From: Alkaliphilus pronyensis
GTDB lineage: Bacteria; Bacillota; Clostridia; Peptostreptococcales; Natronincolaceae
Direction of reading: 5' to 3'
Assembly: GCF_009017275.1 (NCBI RefSeq)
Contig: NZ_WBZC01000010.1
Span: 124,001 to 188,000 of the forward strand
Length of the DNA: 64,000 bases
Shown: piece by piece, positions 7,759 through 16,697 of the stretch
Numbering within the stretch: position 1 is the first letter of the stretch
How the letters are laid out: the number at the start of each line of letters is the position of its first letter
Position numbers and translations under genes: made by a program
The notes under the pieces: generated by a model
The model's input: only the letters and a program-made list of their open reading frames with translations
Told to the model about the DNA's origin: nothing
Databases searched by the model: none

Positions 7759-8988
7759 ATGACAAAAGTTGAGCTGTTAGCACCAGCTGGTGACTTAGAA
7801 AGATTAAAAATAGCAATTATGTACGGAGCGGATGCAGTTTATGTAGGAGGACAAATATTTGGATTAAGGGCGGCTGCAAAAAACTTTACATTAGAAGAGC
7901 TAGAAGAAGCTGTTAAATTTGCCCACCATAGGGGAGTTAAGGTGTTTGTTACTGCAAATATAATACCCCATAACGATGACCTGTATGAGCTACCTGATTA
8001 TTTGAAAAAACTTGAATTTATTGGTATAGATGCAGTTATAGTATCTGACCCAGGAACATTTTCAATTGTTAAAGAAGCTGTACCAAATATGGAGGTACAT
8101 ATAAGTACACAGGCCAATAATGCCAACTATAGAACCCTTCAATTTTGGCATAAGCAGGGGGCGAAAAGAGTAGTTCTTGCAAGAGAGCTGTCGTTTAATG
8201 AGATTAATGAGATGAGAGAAAAAACCCCTGCAGATTTAGAGCTTGAAGCCTTTATTCATGGTGCGATGTGTATTTCCTACTCTGGACGATGCCTGTTAAG
8301 TAATTATATGGCTAACAGAGATGCCAATAGAGGAGAATGTGCCCAACCCTGTAGGTGGAAATATGCTTTAGTTGAAGAAAAACGTCCAGGAGAATATATG
8401 CCTGTATATGAAGATGAAAGAGGAACATACATTATGAATGCTAAGGATTTATGTATGATAAATCATATAGATAAGGCTATAAAGGCTGGTATTAAAAGCT
8501 TAAAAATTGAAGGCAGAATGAAAACTACATATTATGTTGCTACAGTAGTTAGAGCATATAGAAAGGCAATCGACAGCTATTTAAAAAGCCCCCAAAATTG
8601 GACTTGTCCTCCAGAATTGTATGAAGAGCTGCAAAAAGCCAGCCATAGAGAGTTTACAACAGGCTTTTATTTTGAAAAACCTGGTAAAGATGAGCATCTT
8701 TACTCAGACCACTCCTATGTAAGGAATTATGAATTTATTGGAATGGTATTAGAGGGAGACAAAGGAAATGGGTTAACTGTTGTTGAGCAGCGTAATAGGT
8801 TTTACAAAGGAGATAAGATAGAAGTACTTAGCCCTAGAGATGAAATTATTTATACAACAATAGAAAATATGTGGGACGAAGCTGGAAATGAAATAGAGGT
8901 AGCACCACACCCAAAGCAAATAGTAAAAATGAAGCTAAACTGTAAATTGAAGCCCTATGACATTCTAAGAAAAGAAAGAGTTGACTAA
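7759..8988 (+). CDS. trhP: U32 family tRNA hydroxylation protein TrhP
   Basis: A 409-residue peptidase-U32-like protein. The four conserved cysteines (171, 178, 194 and 198, in GAMCISYSGRC and GECAQPC) are expected to bind an Fe-S cluster. TrhP proteins are required for prephenate-dependent 5-hydroxylation of U34, the step before TrmR methylation. The start codon follows the trmR stop by 11 bases with an AGGAGG site, so the two form one operon. The protein has the length of a single YrrO-type protein; a second YrrN-like copy is not present here. Confidence 0.88.
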   Translation: MTKVELLAPAGDLERLKIAIMYGADAVYVGGQIFGLRAAAKNFTLEELEEAVKFAHHRGVKVFVTANIIPHNDDLYELPDYLKKLEFIGIDAVIVSDPGTFSIVKEAVPNMEVHISTQANNANYRTLQFWHKQGAKRVVLARELSFNEINEMREKTPADLELEAFIHGAMCISYSGRCLLSNYMANRDANRGECAQPCRWKYALVEEKRPGEYMPVYEDERGTYIMNAKDLCMINHIDKAIKAGIKSLKIEGRMKTTYYVATVVRAYRKAIDSYLKSPQNWTCPPELYEELQKASHREFTTGFYFEKPGKDEHLYSDHSYVRNYEFIGMVLEGDKGNGLTVVEQRNRFYKGDKIEVLSPRDEIIYTTIENMWDEAGNEIEVAPHPKQIVKMKLNCKLKPYDILRKERVD

Positions 8989-9005
8989 TGTAAATAAAGA
9001 AAGGA

Positions 9006-9647
9006 ATGACTAAATTGAAAAGGCCGATTCTCATTGGTATTACTGGGGGGACAGGATCGGGAAAGAGTACTGTCGCACAAGCAATATTTAAATGCCTATC
9101 ACGTAAAAATATAGTTATAATTGAACAGGATTCATATTACAAAGATCAAAGCCACTTAAACATTGAAGAAAGAATAAAAACTAACTATGATCATCCATTT
9201 GCTTTTGACACAGAGCTATTAATCCAACATATGAAATCCTTATTAGATAATAAACAAATAGAAAAACCTATTTATGATTTTGAAAAGCATAATAGAAAAA
9301 AAGAAGTAGAGCTTATTTATCCAAAGGATATTATTATATTAGAAGGAATAATGCTTCTTGACATAGCAGATTTAAGAGAAATGATGGATATTAAAATTTT
9401 TGTTGACACTGATGCAGATGTACGAATAATAAGAAGAATAGTTAGAGATATAAATTCCAGAGGTCGAACTCTTGACAGCGTTATAAATCAATATCTAACA
9501 ACAGTGAGACCAGCACATCTACAGTTTGTTGAACCAAACAAGAAGTATGCAGATATCATTATACCAGAAGGTGGCAATAATCAAGTTGCAATCGATATTA
9601 TGGTTGCAAAAATCAAATCAATTATTGCCGAAAGAAACATCTTATAA
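9006..9647 (+). CDS. udk: Uridine kinase
   Basis: A 213-residue P-loop kinase that phosphorylates uridine and cytidine for pyrimidine salvage. The Walker A loop is GGTGSGKST near residue 14, and [26 protein letters not shown] and [16 protein letters not shown] match uridine kinases along the whole length. The start is uncertain: ATG 9006 lies almost on top of its AAAGG site, whereas TTG 9015 would be spaced 10 bases from it. It is 17 bases after trhP and probably in the same operon. Confidence 0.95.
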   Translation: MTKLKRPILIGITGGTGSGKSTVAQAIFKCLSRKNIVIIEQDSYYKDQSHLNIEERIKTNYDHPFAFDTELLIQHMKSLLDNKQIEKPIYDFEKHNRKKEVELIYPKDIIILEGIMLLDIADLREMMDIKIFVDTDADVRIIRRIVRDINSRGRTLDSVINQYLTTVRPAHLQFVEPNKKYADIIIPEGGNNQVAIDIMVAKIKSIIAERNIL

Positions 9648-9709
9648 ACTCAGTTTAAACCTCCAAGCTTTTGATAATACTAAAAAGAAAAAGGCTGGGG
9701 GTTGTTTTT

Positions 9710-11392
9710 ATGAGTTTTAGCCCAAAGGATGGTTTTGATAAAAAGCCTATAGCAAAAAAGCTTATACTATTGGGGGTATTGTCAACTATATGTATTTTAG
9801 GGCTGGGAATCCGTTTATTTTATATTCAAATAGTCAAGCATGATTTGTTTCTAACAGAGGTAAACAAGCAAAGAAGCCTTACTATACCAATAAACAGCGG
9901 TAGAAGCTACTTTTTTGATAGAAGCTTTATTCCATTAACAGATAGAACAGAAGAGGCTGTTGCTATTATATTTCCTCAATTATTTAAGACTAATGAGGAT
10001 AGCTTAAAAGTACTAGAGGAAATTACAAAAATACCTACATATAAATTAGAAGAAAAAATAAGCTCCTCAAAAGAACCGTTAGAATTCAACATCATTGGAG
10101 AGATAGATTCAAATTCAGAAAAAATAATACAAACTAGAGGACTTTTTATAGTTAATAAAAGACTAAGGTACAGTCAAAGTAAGCCCTTGCTTACACATGT
10201 TTTAGGATATTATAACAGAAAAGATAACAGTGGTATGTATGGCTTAGAAAAATCCTTAAATGAAGTACTAATAAATTCAGACTTAAAGACAATAGGTGCA
10301 ATAGTAGATGGTAAAAAAAGATTATTGCCAGGTGAGGGATACTATTTTAAATCCCAGAAGGAGGGTATCCATGTTCAATTAACTATAGATTATCCTATTC
10401 AAAGTATTGTAGAGGAAGTGCTTGATAAATACAATTATAGGGGGGCAGTAATAATAAGTGAAGTAGAAACTGGTGAAATTTTAGCACTAGCCAGTAGACC
10501 AACCTTTGATCCCAATAATATAGATAACCATTTAAAAAGCAGCGGAGATGAGCTATACAACAAAGCCCTTCAAATGACCTTTCCCCCAGGTTCCATATTT
10601 AAGCTGGTGGTAACAGCAGAGGGACTAGAGGAAAGGATGATTGATTTAAACGAGATTTACAACTGTAGCGGAAGTGAAACAATAGGGAATACCAAAATCA
10701 GATGTAGCTCCCATGAAAGAGGCGGTCACGGAGATATTAGCTTTATTGATTCCTTTGCAGAGTCCTGTAATTCTACCTTTATTAAAATAGGACAGGAACT
10801 AGGTCCAACCAATATCTTAGATATGGCTAGGAGATTTGGCTTTGGAGAAAAGGTAGACATCGGGCTGGAAGAAGAAAGAGGTAACTTACCGTCAGGGGAT
10901 TATATACGTGGACCAGCTATAGGTAATATATCCATTGGACAAGGGGACATAGAGGTTACCCCCTTGCAAATTAATCAGTTTACACAAATTTTAGCAAATG
11001 ATGGAGTAAAAAAGAAGCTTTCATTAATTAAAGGCTTTGTAGATGATAACTATGGTTTAATAGAGTCTATGGAAATTAAGGACGAAGAGTTTATTATTTC
11101 AAAGGATATAGCTAGTATACTTCAACAGCTTATGCATCAAGTAATGGTGGAGGGTACCGGAAAGGCTATAGGAGAATTGTCGGAATTTACAGCTGGAAAA
11201 ACAGGCTCTGCTGAATCAACTGAAAGGGGTGAAAAAGTCTTACATGGTTGGTTCACTGGCTATTACCCTTTAGTAGAGCCAAGATATGCAGTTACAGTAT
11301 TAATTCAGAATGGAGGCTTTGGAAGCCAAGCTGCAGTTCCAGTATTTAGAGATATTATAGAAAAAATAATAGAAGGCGGTATAGAACCTTAA
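9710..11392 (+). CDS. Class B penicillin-binding protein (PBP2/PbpI-like transpeptidase)
   Basis: A 560-residue peptidoglycan transpeptidase. A single N-terminal membrane anchor lies at about residues 18-38, followed by a dimerisation domain and the transpeptidase domain with the three active-site motifs: SIFK near residue 295, SCN near 351 and KTGSAE near 497. In B. subtilis the udk-greA-yrrS-pbpI run places a class B PBP in the same neighbourhood. ATG 9710 is preferred to an in-frame ATG 39 bases upstream because the anchor then starts normally. Whether it acts in division, elongation or sporulation is not visible. Confidence 0.88.
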   Translation: MSFSPKDGFDKKPIAKKLILLGVLSTICILGLGIRLFYIQIVKHDLFLTEVNKQRSLTIPINSGRSYFFDRSFIPLTDRTEEAVAIIFPQLFKTNEDSLKVLEEITKIPTYKLEEKISSSKEPLEFNIIGEIDSNSEKIIQTRGLFIVNKRLRYSQSKPLLTHVLGYYNRKDNSGMYGLEKSLNEVLINSDLKTIGAIVDGKKRLLPGEGYYFKSQKEGIHVQLTIDYPIQSIVEEVLDKYNYRGAVIISEVETGEILALASRPTFDPNNIDNHLKSSGDELYNKALQMTFPPGSIFKLVVTAEGLEERMIDLNEIYNCSGSETIGNTKIRCSSHERGGHGDISFIDSFAESCNSTFIKIGQELGPTNILDMARRFGFGEKVDIGLEEERGNLPSGDYIRGPAIGNISIGQGDIEVTPLQINQFTQILANDGVKKKLSLIKGFVDDNYGLIESMEIKDEEFIISKDIASILQQLMHQVMVEGTGKAIGELSEFTAGKTGSAESTERGEKVLHGWFTGYYPLVEPRYAVTVLIQNGGFGSQAAVPVFRDIIEKIIEGGIEP

Positions 11393-11410
11393 AGGGCCAA
11401 TTTGGCCCTT
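11392..11410. terminator. GC-rich hairpin between convergent pbp and sigK genes
   Basis: AAGGGCCA (11392-11399) and TGGCCCTT (11403-11410) form a perfect 8-bp stem between the two convergent genes. Neither side has a strong T-tract, so it is a weak or Rho-assisted terminator candidate. Confidence 0.5.
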
Positions 11411-11427
11411 ATGATGTTAAATAAATA

Positions 11428-12132
11428 CTAATCATTATTTTGAAAGGATTTTAATAGCTTTTTTACTGCTCTTTTTTCAATTCTTGAGACATATGATCTA
11501 GAGATACCCAATAGCTTAGCAATTTCCCTTTGAGTCATACTTCCACCTGCAGAAATTCCATATCTAAGCTCTAAAACTATTCTTTCTCTTTTCTTTAATA
11601 CAGAAGACATTTTATTATATAATTTTTTAACTTGCATTTTAAGCTCAACCTCTTCTAATACCTTATCAGGCTCTGTACCAAGCAAATCCAGAAGAGAAAT
11701 TTCATTTCCCTCCTTATCCATACCAATTGGCTCTTGTAATGACACCTCTGTTTTTAATTTTTTATTTGATCTTATAGTCATTAAGATTTCATTTTCTATA
11801 CATCTTGCTGCATATGTTGCTAATCTAGTTCCTTTACCGCGGTCAAATGTTGTAATACCTTTAATTAAGCCTATTGTTCCTATAGATATTAAATCGTCAC
11901 TGTCACAGCCTATATTGCCATACTTTTTAACTATATGTGCAACTAATCTTAAGTTCCTTTCAACAAGAATATTTCTAGCCTCTTCATCTCCCTCCTCAAA
12001 GCGTTGCAAATACTCTGTCTCCTCCTCAGGGCTCAAGGGCTGAGGAAAGGAAGTACTGCTGGAGATGTAAGAAACTGAAAGCAGAAAGGGTTTTAAAATC
12101 AAAGGAAATATTTCAGTTAAAACTGCCCACAT
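11428..12132 (-). CDS. sigK: RNA polymerase sporulation sigma factor, pro-sigma-K
   Basis: A 234-residue sigma-70 family factor for late mother-cell transcription. Region 2 contains NLRLVAHIVKKYG, DDLISIGTIGLIKGI and TYAARCIENEILM; region 4 ends in REIAKLLGISRSYVSRIEKRA. The first 20 or so residues are hydrophobic (LTEIFPLILKPFLL) and precede the mature start near SYISSSTSFPQPLS, as in pro-sigma-K that must be cut by SpoIVFB. The gene is continuous, with no skin-type insertion. GGAAGGAG precedes the ATG on the reverse strand. Confidence 0.95.
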   Translation of the reverse strand: MWAVLTEIFPLILKPFLLSVSYISSSTSFPQPLSPEEETEYLQRFEEGDEEARNILVERNLRLVAHIVKKYGNIGCDSDDLISIGTIGLIKGITTFDRGKGTRLATYAARCIENEILMTIRSNKKLKTEVSLQEPIGMDKEGNEISLLDLLGTEPDKVLEEVELKMQVKKLYNKMSSVLKKRERIVLELRYGISAGGSMTQREIAKLLGISRSYVSRIEKRAVKKLLKSFQNND

Positions 12133-12252
12133 GTAGATCAGCTCCTTCCATAAACCTAATAATAGGTCACTCTTAATAATATGTTGAATAATCTACATAT
12201 GTGCATGTACTTAAGTAATTTGAATTTGTCTACTATATTTTTCTTCAAACAT

Positions 12253-12293
12253 AAAAAAAGCCTACCTATGTAAACCTATACAATAAGTAGACC
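12253..12293 (-). terminator. Intrinsic terminator after the DUF881 gene
   Basis: Read on the reverse strand, GTCTACTTATTGT pairs with the complement of GCCTACCTATGT (with G-U pairs and one bulge) and is followed by seven T residues. It separates the DUF881 gene from sigK, which is therefore transcribed from its own promoter. Confidence 0.7.
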
Positions 12294-12316
12294 CTTTATT
12301 ACAACTGCTTATTTAA

Positions 12317-13048
12317 TTAATTATTACGTATAACAGGCTGGGCAAACTCAAATGTTTGTATTCGATTATAGCTAGGTACAACAACAAGATTTTCCTTCCT
12401 AATATTTACCTGTATACTAGAAAACTTTTTGATTTCATATAGAATTCCATAATTAATATTTAGTGCAGCCTCTAATGCTTTAGAGTCTCCTATAGCTGCA
12501 ATGTTTATTGGTGGAGTTACAGGAACTGAGTTAACAATTAAACTTCTTGCAGAAGGATATATTTCTGTTGTGGCCAGTATTCTCTGATCGTTAATAGTTA
12601 TGGCTTCTGCTCCAGCACCATTTAAAATATTTATTATATCTATAATGAACATATAATTATAGATTATTTGACTTTCATACTGACCAGAGTAGCTTTCCCC
12701 TTGGGGGTCAGAAATGCTTACAACTAACCCAGGACCTTCTAAGCTCTTCATTCCTGCAATTTCCTGATATTTTCTCAGTTCAGTTTGTAAATTTTTAGTT
12801 ATGAGGTTTTCATCAGCATCAGACAATTCATAGGACTTAATTTCTTTTTCGATAATAGCCAATCGATCCTTTAGGGATTGAGATTCATTTCTAAGAATTT
12901 CAAGCTTCTTCATTTGCTGCTGTGCTTTTTGGGTTGATAAAAGACCTTCACCAGCAGTATTTTTTACAGTTTGAAATTGCATTGCAATTACTAGACCTAA
13001 AATCATTAGTAATCCACCCATAACAATGTTTTTTTTTTGGACTTTCAT
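12317..13048 (-). CDS. DUF881 family protein with N-terminal membrane anchor
   Basis: A 243-residue protein with a basic N-terminus, one membrane helix (about residues 9-26), a coiled coil (about 38-95) and a C-terminal DUF881 domain with GPGLVVSISDP, LNGAGAEAITINDQRI and PPINIAAIGD. The architecture matches YlxX/YlxW-type proteins, which often lie near cell-division genes in Firmicutes; their role is unknown. The domain faces outside. Here it sits alone next to sigK. A run of eight T residues on the forward strand (AAAAAAAA in the mRNA) lies just inside the start. Confidence 0.8.
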   Translation of the reverse strand: MKVQKKNIVMGGLLMILGLVIAMQFQTVKNTAGEGLLSTQKAQQQMKKLEILRNESQSLKDRLAIIEKEIKSYELSDADENLITKNLQTELRKYQEIAGMKSLEGPGLVVSISDPQGESYSGQYESQIIYNYMFIIDIINILNGAGAEAITINDQRILATTEIYPSARSLIVNSVPVTPPINIAAIGDSKALEAALNINYGILYEIKKFSSIQVNIRKENLVVVPSYNRIQTFEFAQPVIRNN

Positions 13049-13290
13049 ATAAAAGCCTCCAATTTATTATTAGTTAAACAGCAATATATATAGGCTATTA
13101 TATCATAAAAGCTGTATTGTTTTCTATTTGTATATGTAAATATAATTAAATAGTAAATCTTCAATAAATCAAAGGACATACAATGGAAGTAACAAATATT
13201 TAGACTTTTAACGGATATTTTGTTACTATAATTAATATAAAAGTATCTTTATTAATGATATTATGAAAAGCCATTTGAGGAGGAAAACAA

Positions 13291-14595
13291 ATGGAAATAA
13301 TTAGCTCTGGTAAAAAAATACGCATGCTTAGGCAAAAAATTGGTTTAAGGCAAGATCAATTAACTGATGACAAAATAACTAGAAGCCTTATTAGTATGAT
13401 TGAAAACGGTAAAAGAAGCTTAAATCATAAAACGGCATCTATAATATGCGATAAACTAAACCTGTACTATAGGAATTTAGGAGAAAAGGTGACGGTTGAA
13501 TGTTTACTAGAAACAGAGGAAAAGCAAGCAGAAAAAATAATAGATAAGCAAATGAAAATTCTTTTAGCCCTCATTAATGATGGAGAAAGAGTTGATCATA
13601 ACCACATATTAGAAGCATTTAATAGAATTATAAGTATCGCTGAAGAGTGGAGCTTAAATCACAAAATAGCAGAAATTCATAAAATAAAAGGTGAGTATAA
13701 CTTAAAATACTGTAAATACTCTGAAGCGCTGAGGGATCTATTTAGGTCAGTGGAGTTTTATCTAAATGATATAAAAAGCCCAAAAGTAGTAGATGTGTAC
13801 TTCTCTATTGTAAAAGCCTATGGATCTATTGGTATGATAGATGAAGCTATTTACTTTTGTGATAGAATATATGCTATAGCAGATACCTATAAAGTGTCTA
13901 ATTATCAACATGTTAAAATTTTATCCCTCCTTAACAAGTCTAAGCTTTTTCTAAAGGTAGAAAAATTCGATCTAGCACTTAATACAATTTATCAGCTTAA
14001 GGAAATAGGAAGAATTAAGGATAGCATTCAGGACTGGATTATATACATAGAAGCTACAGCTTTATTAAGCTTAAAAAACTACGATAAAGCAATAAAGCTA
14101 TTTGAAAAACTCATTAATAGAGAAAATAAAAAAACTAAGGCTATAGTTGAAGCACTAACCTATATTTCTTTAGCAAAGTACAATATTGAAATAGGCTGTA
14201 AGGATAATGGCCATAGCTACATTAAAATGACAAATGACCTGTATAATGTCTTAAATCCTGTGGAGGCTGTTGAGATAGGTCTTGAAATAGCAAAGACTTA
14301 TATTATACTAGAAAACTACGAAGCAGCTCAAAAAACCCTTGAGAAGACCAGTAGTCTATTAAGCATAAACAATGATTATAGAGTAAAAATAAAAATAATA
14401 TATGCAGTAATCTTCATGAAGCTAAGGGATTGGGGAATGTCACTAAACTACTTAAAAGAAGCAGAGCAAATAGCAAAAGAAATTAATAGCAAAATATTAT
14501 TAAAGGAAACATATTGCCTTATGGGGGAAATACATAGCAAAAGACAGAATTATGAGGAATGTGAAGGGCTTTTTGCTTCAATAAGGAATATTTAA
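13291..14595 (+). CDS. HTH-XRE regulator with TPR domain (RRNPP-like)
   Basis: A 434-residue protein with an N-terminal XRE helix-turn-helix (residues 6-62: GKKIRMLRQKIGLRQDQL, SLISMIENGKR) followed by about eight tetratricopeptide-like helical repeats with recurrent FDLALNTIYQL, YDKAIKLFEKL and YEAAQKTLEK patterns. This is the layout of peptide-sensing regulators such as PlcR and NprR. I see no small secreted-peptide gene in the 130 bases downstream, so the cue is unknown. GAGGAGG precedes the ATG. Neighbouring targets are not obvious. Confidence 0.85.
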   Translation: MEIISSGKKIRMLRQKIGLRQDQLTDDKITRSLISMIENGKRSLNHKTASIICDKLNLYYRNLGEKVTVECLLETEEKQAEKIIDKQMKILLALINDGERVDHNHILEAFNRIISIAEEWSLNHKIAEIHKIKGEYNLKYCKYSEALRDLFRSVEFYLNDIKSPKVVDVYFSIVKAYGSIGMIDEAIYFCDRIYAIADTYKVSNYQHVKILSLLNKSKLFLKVEKFDLALNTIYQLKEIGRIKDSIQDWIIYIEATALLSLKNYDKAIKLFEKLINRENKKTKAIVEALTYISLAKYNIEIGCKDNGHSYIKMTNDLYNVLNPVEAVEIGLEIAKTYIILENYEAAQKTLEKTSSLLSINNDYRVKIKIIYAVIFMKLRDWGMSLNYLKEAEQIAKEINSKILLKETYCLMGEIHSKRQNYEECEGLFASIRNI

Positions 14596-14731
14596 AAAAA
14601 GGGCTATGGCATTATATTTATTATGAGTTTATTAAAGTTAATATAATAAAAAGGAATAATAAGGCTCTATAGAGAATTAAATACTTTGAAAGTATTTCTA
14701 GTAGGTTTCCACAAAAAAAGGAGGATTGCTT

Positions 14732-15256
14732 ATGATTCTTTCAGGTAGAGAAATAGAGCGAAAAATGGGTAGAGAAATATCCATTGAGCCCTTTAACAAA
14801 AGCCAGCTTAACCCCAATAGCTATAATTTAAGACTCCATAATGAGCTTTTGGTATATGAAGAGCAAATACTAGATATGAAAAAAGTGAATAATGCCAAAA
14901 AAATTGTTATTCCATCAGAAGGACTGCTTTTAGAAGCTGGAAAGCTATATCTAGGTAGAACACTTGAATATACTAAGACAGACGGGTATGTTCCTATGCT
15001 GGAGGGAAGGTCTTCAATTGGAAGATTAGGTTTATTTGTACATGTTACAGCAGGTTTTGGTGATGTTGGCTTTAATGGTTTTTGGACTTTAGAAATCTTT
15101 TGCGTTCATCCTATAAAAATATATCCTGAAGTTGAAATATGTCAAATTTTTTATCATAAAATCGAAGGTGATTATGATAAATATAAAAGTGGTAAATATC
15201 AAAATAATAAGGGTATACAACCAAGTCTTCTATATAAAGACTTTAAAAACAAATAA
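14732..15256 (+). CDS. dcd: dCTP deaminase
   Basis: A 174-residue dUTPase-fold enzyme converting dCTP to dUTP (or to dUMP in bifunctional forms) for thymidylate synthesis. Family motifs are ILSGREIER at the start, LNPNSYNLRLHNEL, the catalytic EGRSSIGRLGLFVH, and HVTAGFGDVGFNGFWTLEI. ATG 14732 is preferred to TTG 14726 because AAAGGAGGA lies 7 bases before it. Monofunctional and bifunctional enzymes cannot be told apart with confidence here. Confidence 0.93.
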   Translation: MILSGREIERKMGREISIEPFNKSQLNPNSYNLRLHNELLVYEEQILDMKKVNNAKKIVIPSEGLLLEAGKLYLGRTLEYTKTDGYVPMLEGRSSIGRLGLFVHVTAGFGDVGFNGFWTLEIFCVHPIKIYPEVEICQIFYHKIEGDYDKYKSGKYQNNKGIQPSLLYKDFKNK

Positions 15257-15421
15257 ACGACTTAATATTTTTACATATTCTACTAAAATAAACCTATATA
15301 ACTATTGTTTTGATTGTACTACAGATATAAAATAGTGTATAATACTAGTTTTTTAGAATACCTTATAGCTTTAGTATTACATATTATATTATAATCAATT
15401 AAAGATTAAGGGTGAATAATC

Positions 15422-15847
15422 ATGAAAACTGCAAATAACTCCCCTAAGGTTAGAGCCTGTAAAAAATGTAAAGCACCTGTTCATGAAAATTCTATTTATG
15501 ATTACTGTTCAAGCTGCATTAAATTAGTAGAGGATACCTTTGACTCTATAAGAGAGTATTTAAGACAGTATCCAAATTCGACAGCCTTCGAGATAGAACA
15601 AAGACTAGGAATACCAATTCATGTGGTTAATAATTATGTAAGGGATGGTCGTTTAGTAGAAATACCAAATGAGTTTTTAAATCTTGTATGTACAAGGTGT
15701 GGTTGCTTGTTGCTTTCGGCTCATCACAAATATTGTCCTCAATGTGAAGTTAAGATGCTGAGGGAAATGGAAGATGCAAAAAGTGAACTAAAAAGCAATA
15801 TTGAAGTAAGCAAAAAAGGCAAAATGAGATTTAAAACATATTGGTAA
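15422..15847 (+). CDS. YvyF-like zinc-ribbon protein (flagellar operon TIGR03826-type)
   Basis: A 141-residue protein with two CxxC pairs near the N-terminus (CKKC, CSSC), a central helix-turn-helix-like part (TAFEIEQRLGIPIHVVNNYVRDGRL) and a second zinc ribbon (CTRCGC, CPQC). This layout fits YvyF, found in flagellar operons of Bacillus and possibly a MerR-like adaptor. No flagellar genes are in this window; the nearest surface-motility genes are the type IV pilus genes 850 bases downstream. Function not established. Confidence 0.7.
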   Translation: MKTANNSPKVRACKKCKAPVHENSIYDYCSSCIKLVEDTFDSIREYLRQYPNSTAFEIEQRLGIPIHVVNNYVRDGRLVEIPNEFLNLVCTRCGCLLLSAHHKYCPQCEVKMLREMEDAKSELKSNIEVSKKGKMRFKTYW

Positions 15848-15929
15848 ATTTAGCTTTAAATACTGAAGGTTTTTATATTTTCTTTAGTTTTGGGGACTAT
15901 ATATAGAAAGTGATGTAAGAGGTGATGAA

Positions 15930-16436
15930 ATGAAGCTTTTAACTCCTGATTTATATGTAGAATCAATTTTTCATTTGAATCTGCAAAAGCTTAAGGATAG
16001 AGGTGTAAAGGGCTTAATAATTGATATTGATAATACTCTAGTTGCATGGGATATTAAATTCGCCAGTGAAGAGACTAAAAAGTGGTTGCTTAAATTATTA
16101 GATGATGGCTTTAAGGTTTGCTTAGTATCAAATAATACAGAGGATAGAGTCGTGGTTTTTAATGAGGAGCTTAAGCTACCTGCTATACATAGGGCAACTA
16201 AACCAAGAAGGGTACCCTTTAAAAGGGCAATGGAAAAGCTAGGCACCAATATTGGTAATACTGCAGTAATCGGTGATCAAATCTTTACAGATGTATTAGG
16301 AGGAAATAGAATGGGACTTTATACTGTTTTAGTTGTTCCTATCGCGAGTAAAGAGTTTTGGTGGACTACATTTGTCAGAAAAATAGAGAGACGTGTTTTA
16401 AAAATTGTTATACCAGGCCATAGAGGCGATATTTAA
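15930..16436 (+). CDS. YqeG family HAD-type phosphatase
   Basis: A 168-residue HAD-superfamily phosphatase of the YqeG/PGP class. The catalytic motif is LIIDIDNTLVAWD (both Asp present), motif II is CLVSNNTE, the lysine motif is near KPRRVPFKRA, and motif IV is VIGDQIFTDVLGG. Related phosphatases act on phosphatidylglycerophosphate; the Firmicutes substrate is not settled. AGAGGTGAT precedes the ATG. A strong terminator follows, so the gene closes this transcription unit. Confidence 0.9.
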   Translation: MKLLTPDLYVESIFHLNLQKLKDRGVKGLIIDIDNTLVAWDIKFASEETKKWLLKLLDDGFKVCLVSNNTEDRVVVFNEELKLPAIHRATKPRRVPFKRAMEKLGTNIGNTAVIGDQIFTDVLGGNRMGLYTVLVVPIASKEFWWTTFVRKIERRVLKIVIPGHRGDI

Positions 16437-16452
16437 TAAAAGAATATACTGT

Positions 16453-16489
16453 AGCTCGGCTAGATTATTTATGCCGAGCTTTTTATTTT
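16453..16489 (+). terminator. Intrinsic terminator before the pilus locus
   Basis: AGCTCGGC (16453-16460) pairs perfectly with GCCGAGCT (16473-16480), followed by TTTTATTTT. It isolates the type IV pilus locus from upstream genes. The 200 bases that follow are AT-rich, hold no gene, and must contain the pilus promoter; no convincing c-di-GMP riboswitch is visible there. Confidence 0.85.
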
Positions 16490-16697
16490 CAAATTTTAGC
16501 TTTGATAAGGAAATTATTAGTAAAAAAAGCAAAAATCAATATATAAACAAATTTTGATAAAATAATTTATTTTTAACGTAAACTAAACAGGATTTTCCTT
16601 ATTTCGGTAGAATAAATATATAAGACCATAGACCTATATTTACAATAATATACAAAGGTTTAAGGTTAAGCAAATATTTTAAGGGAGTAGGTTAACC

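Noticed and set aside
16490-16697. Possible c-di-GMP riboswitch before the pilus locus
   Set aside because: I looked for the conserved class I and class II motifs and saw none; the leader is plain AT-rich sequence.
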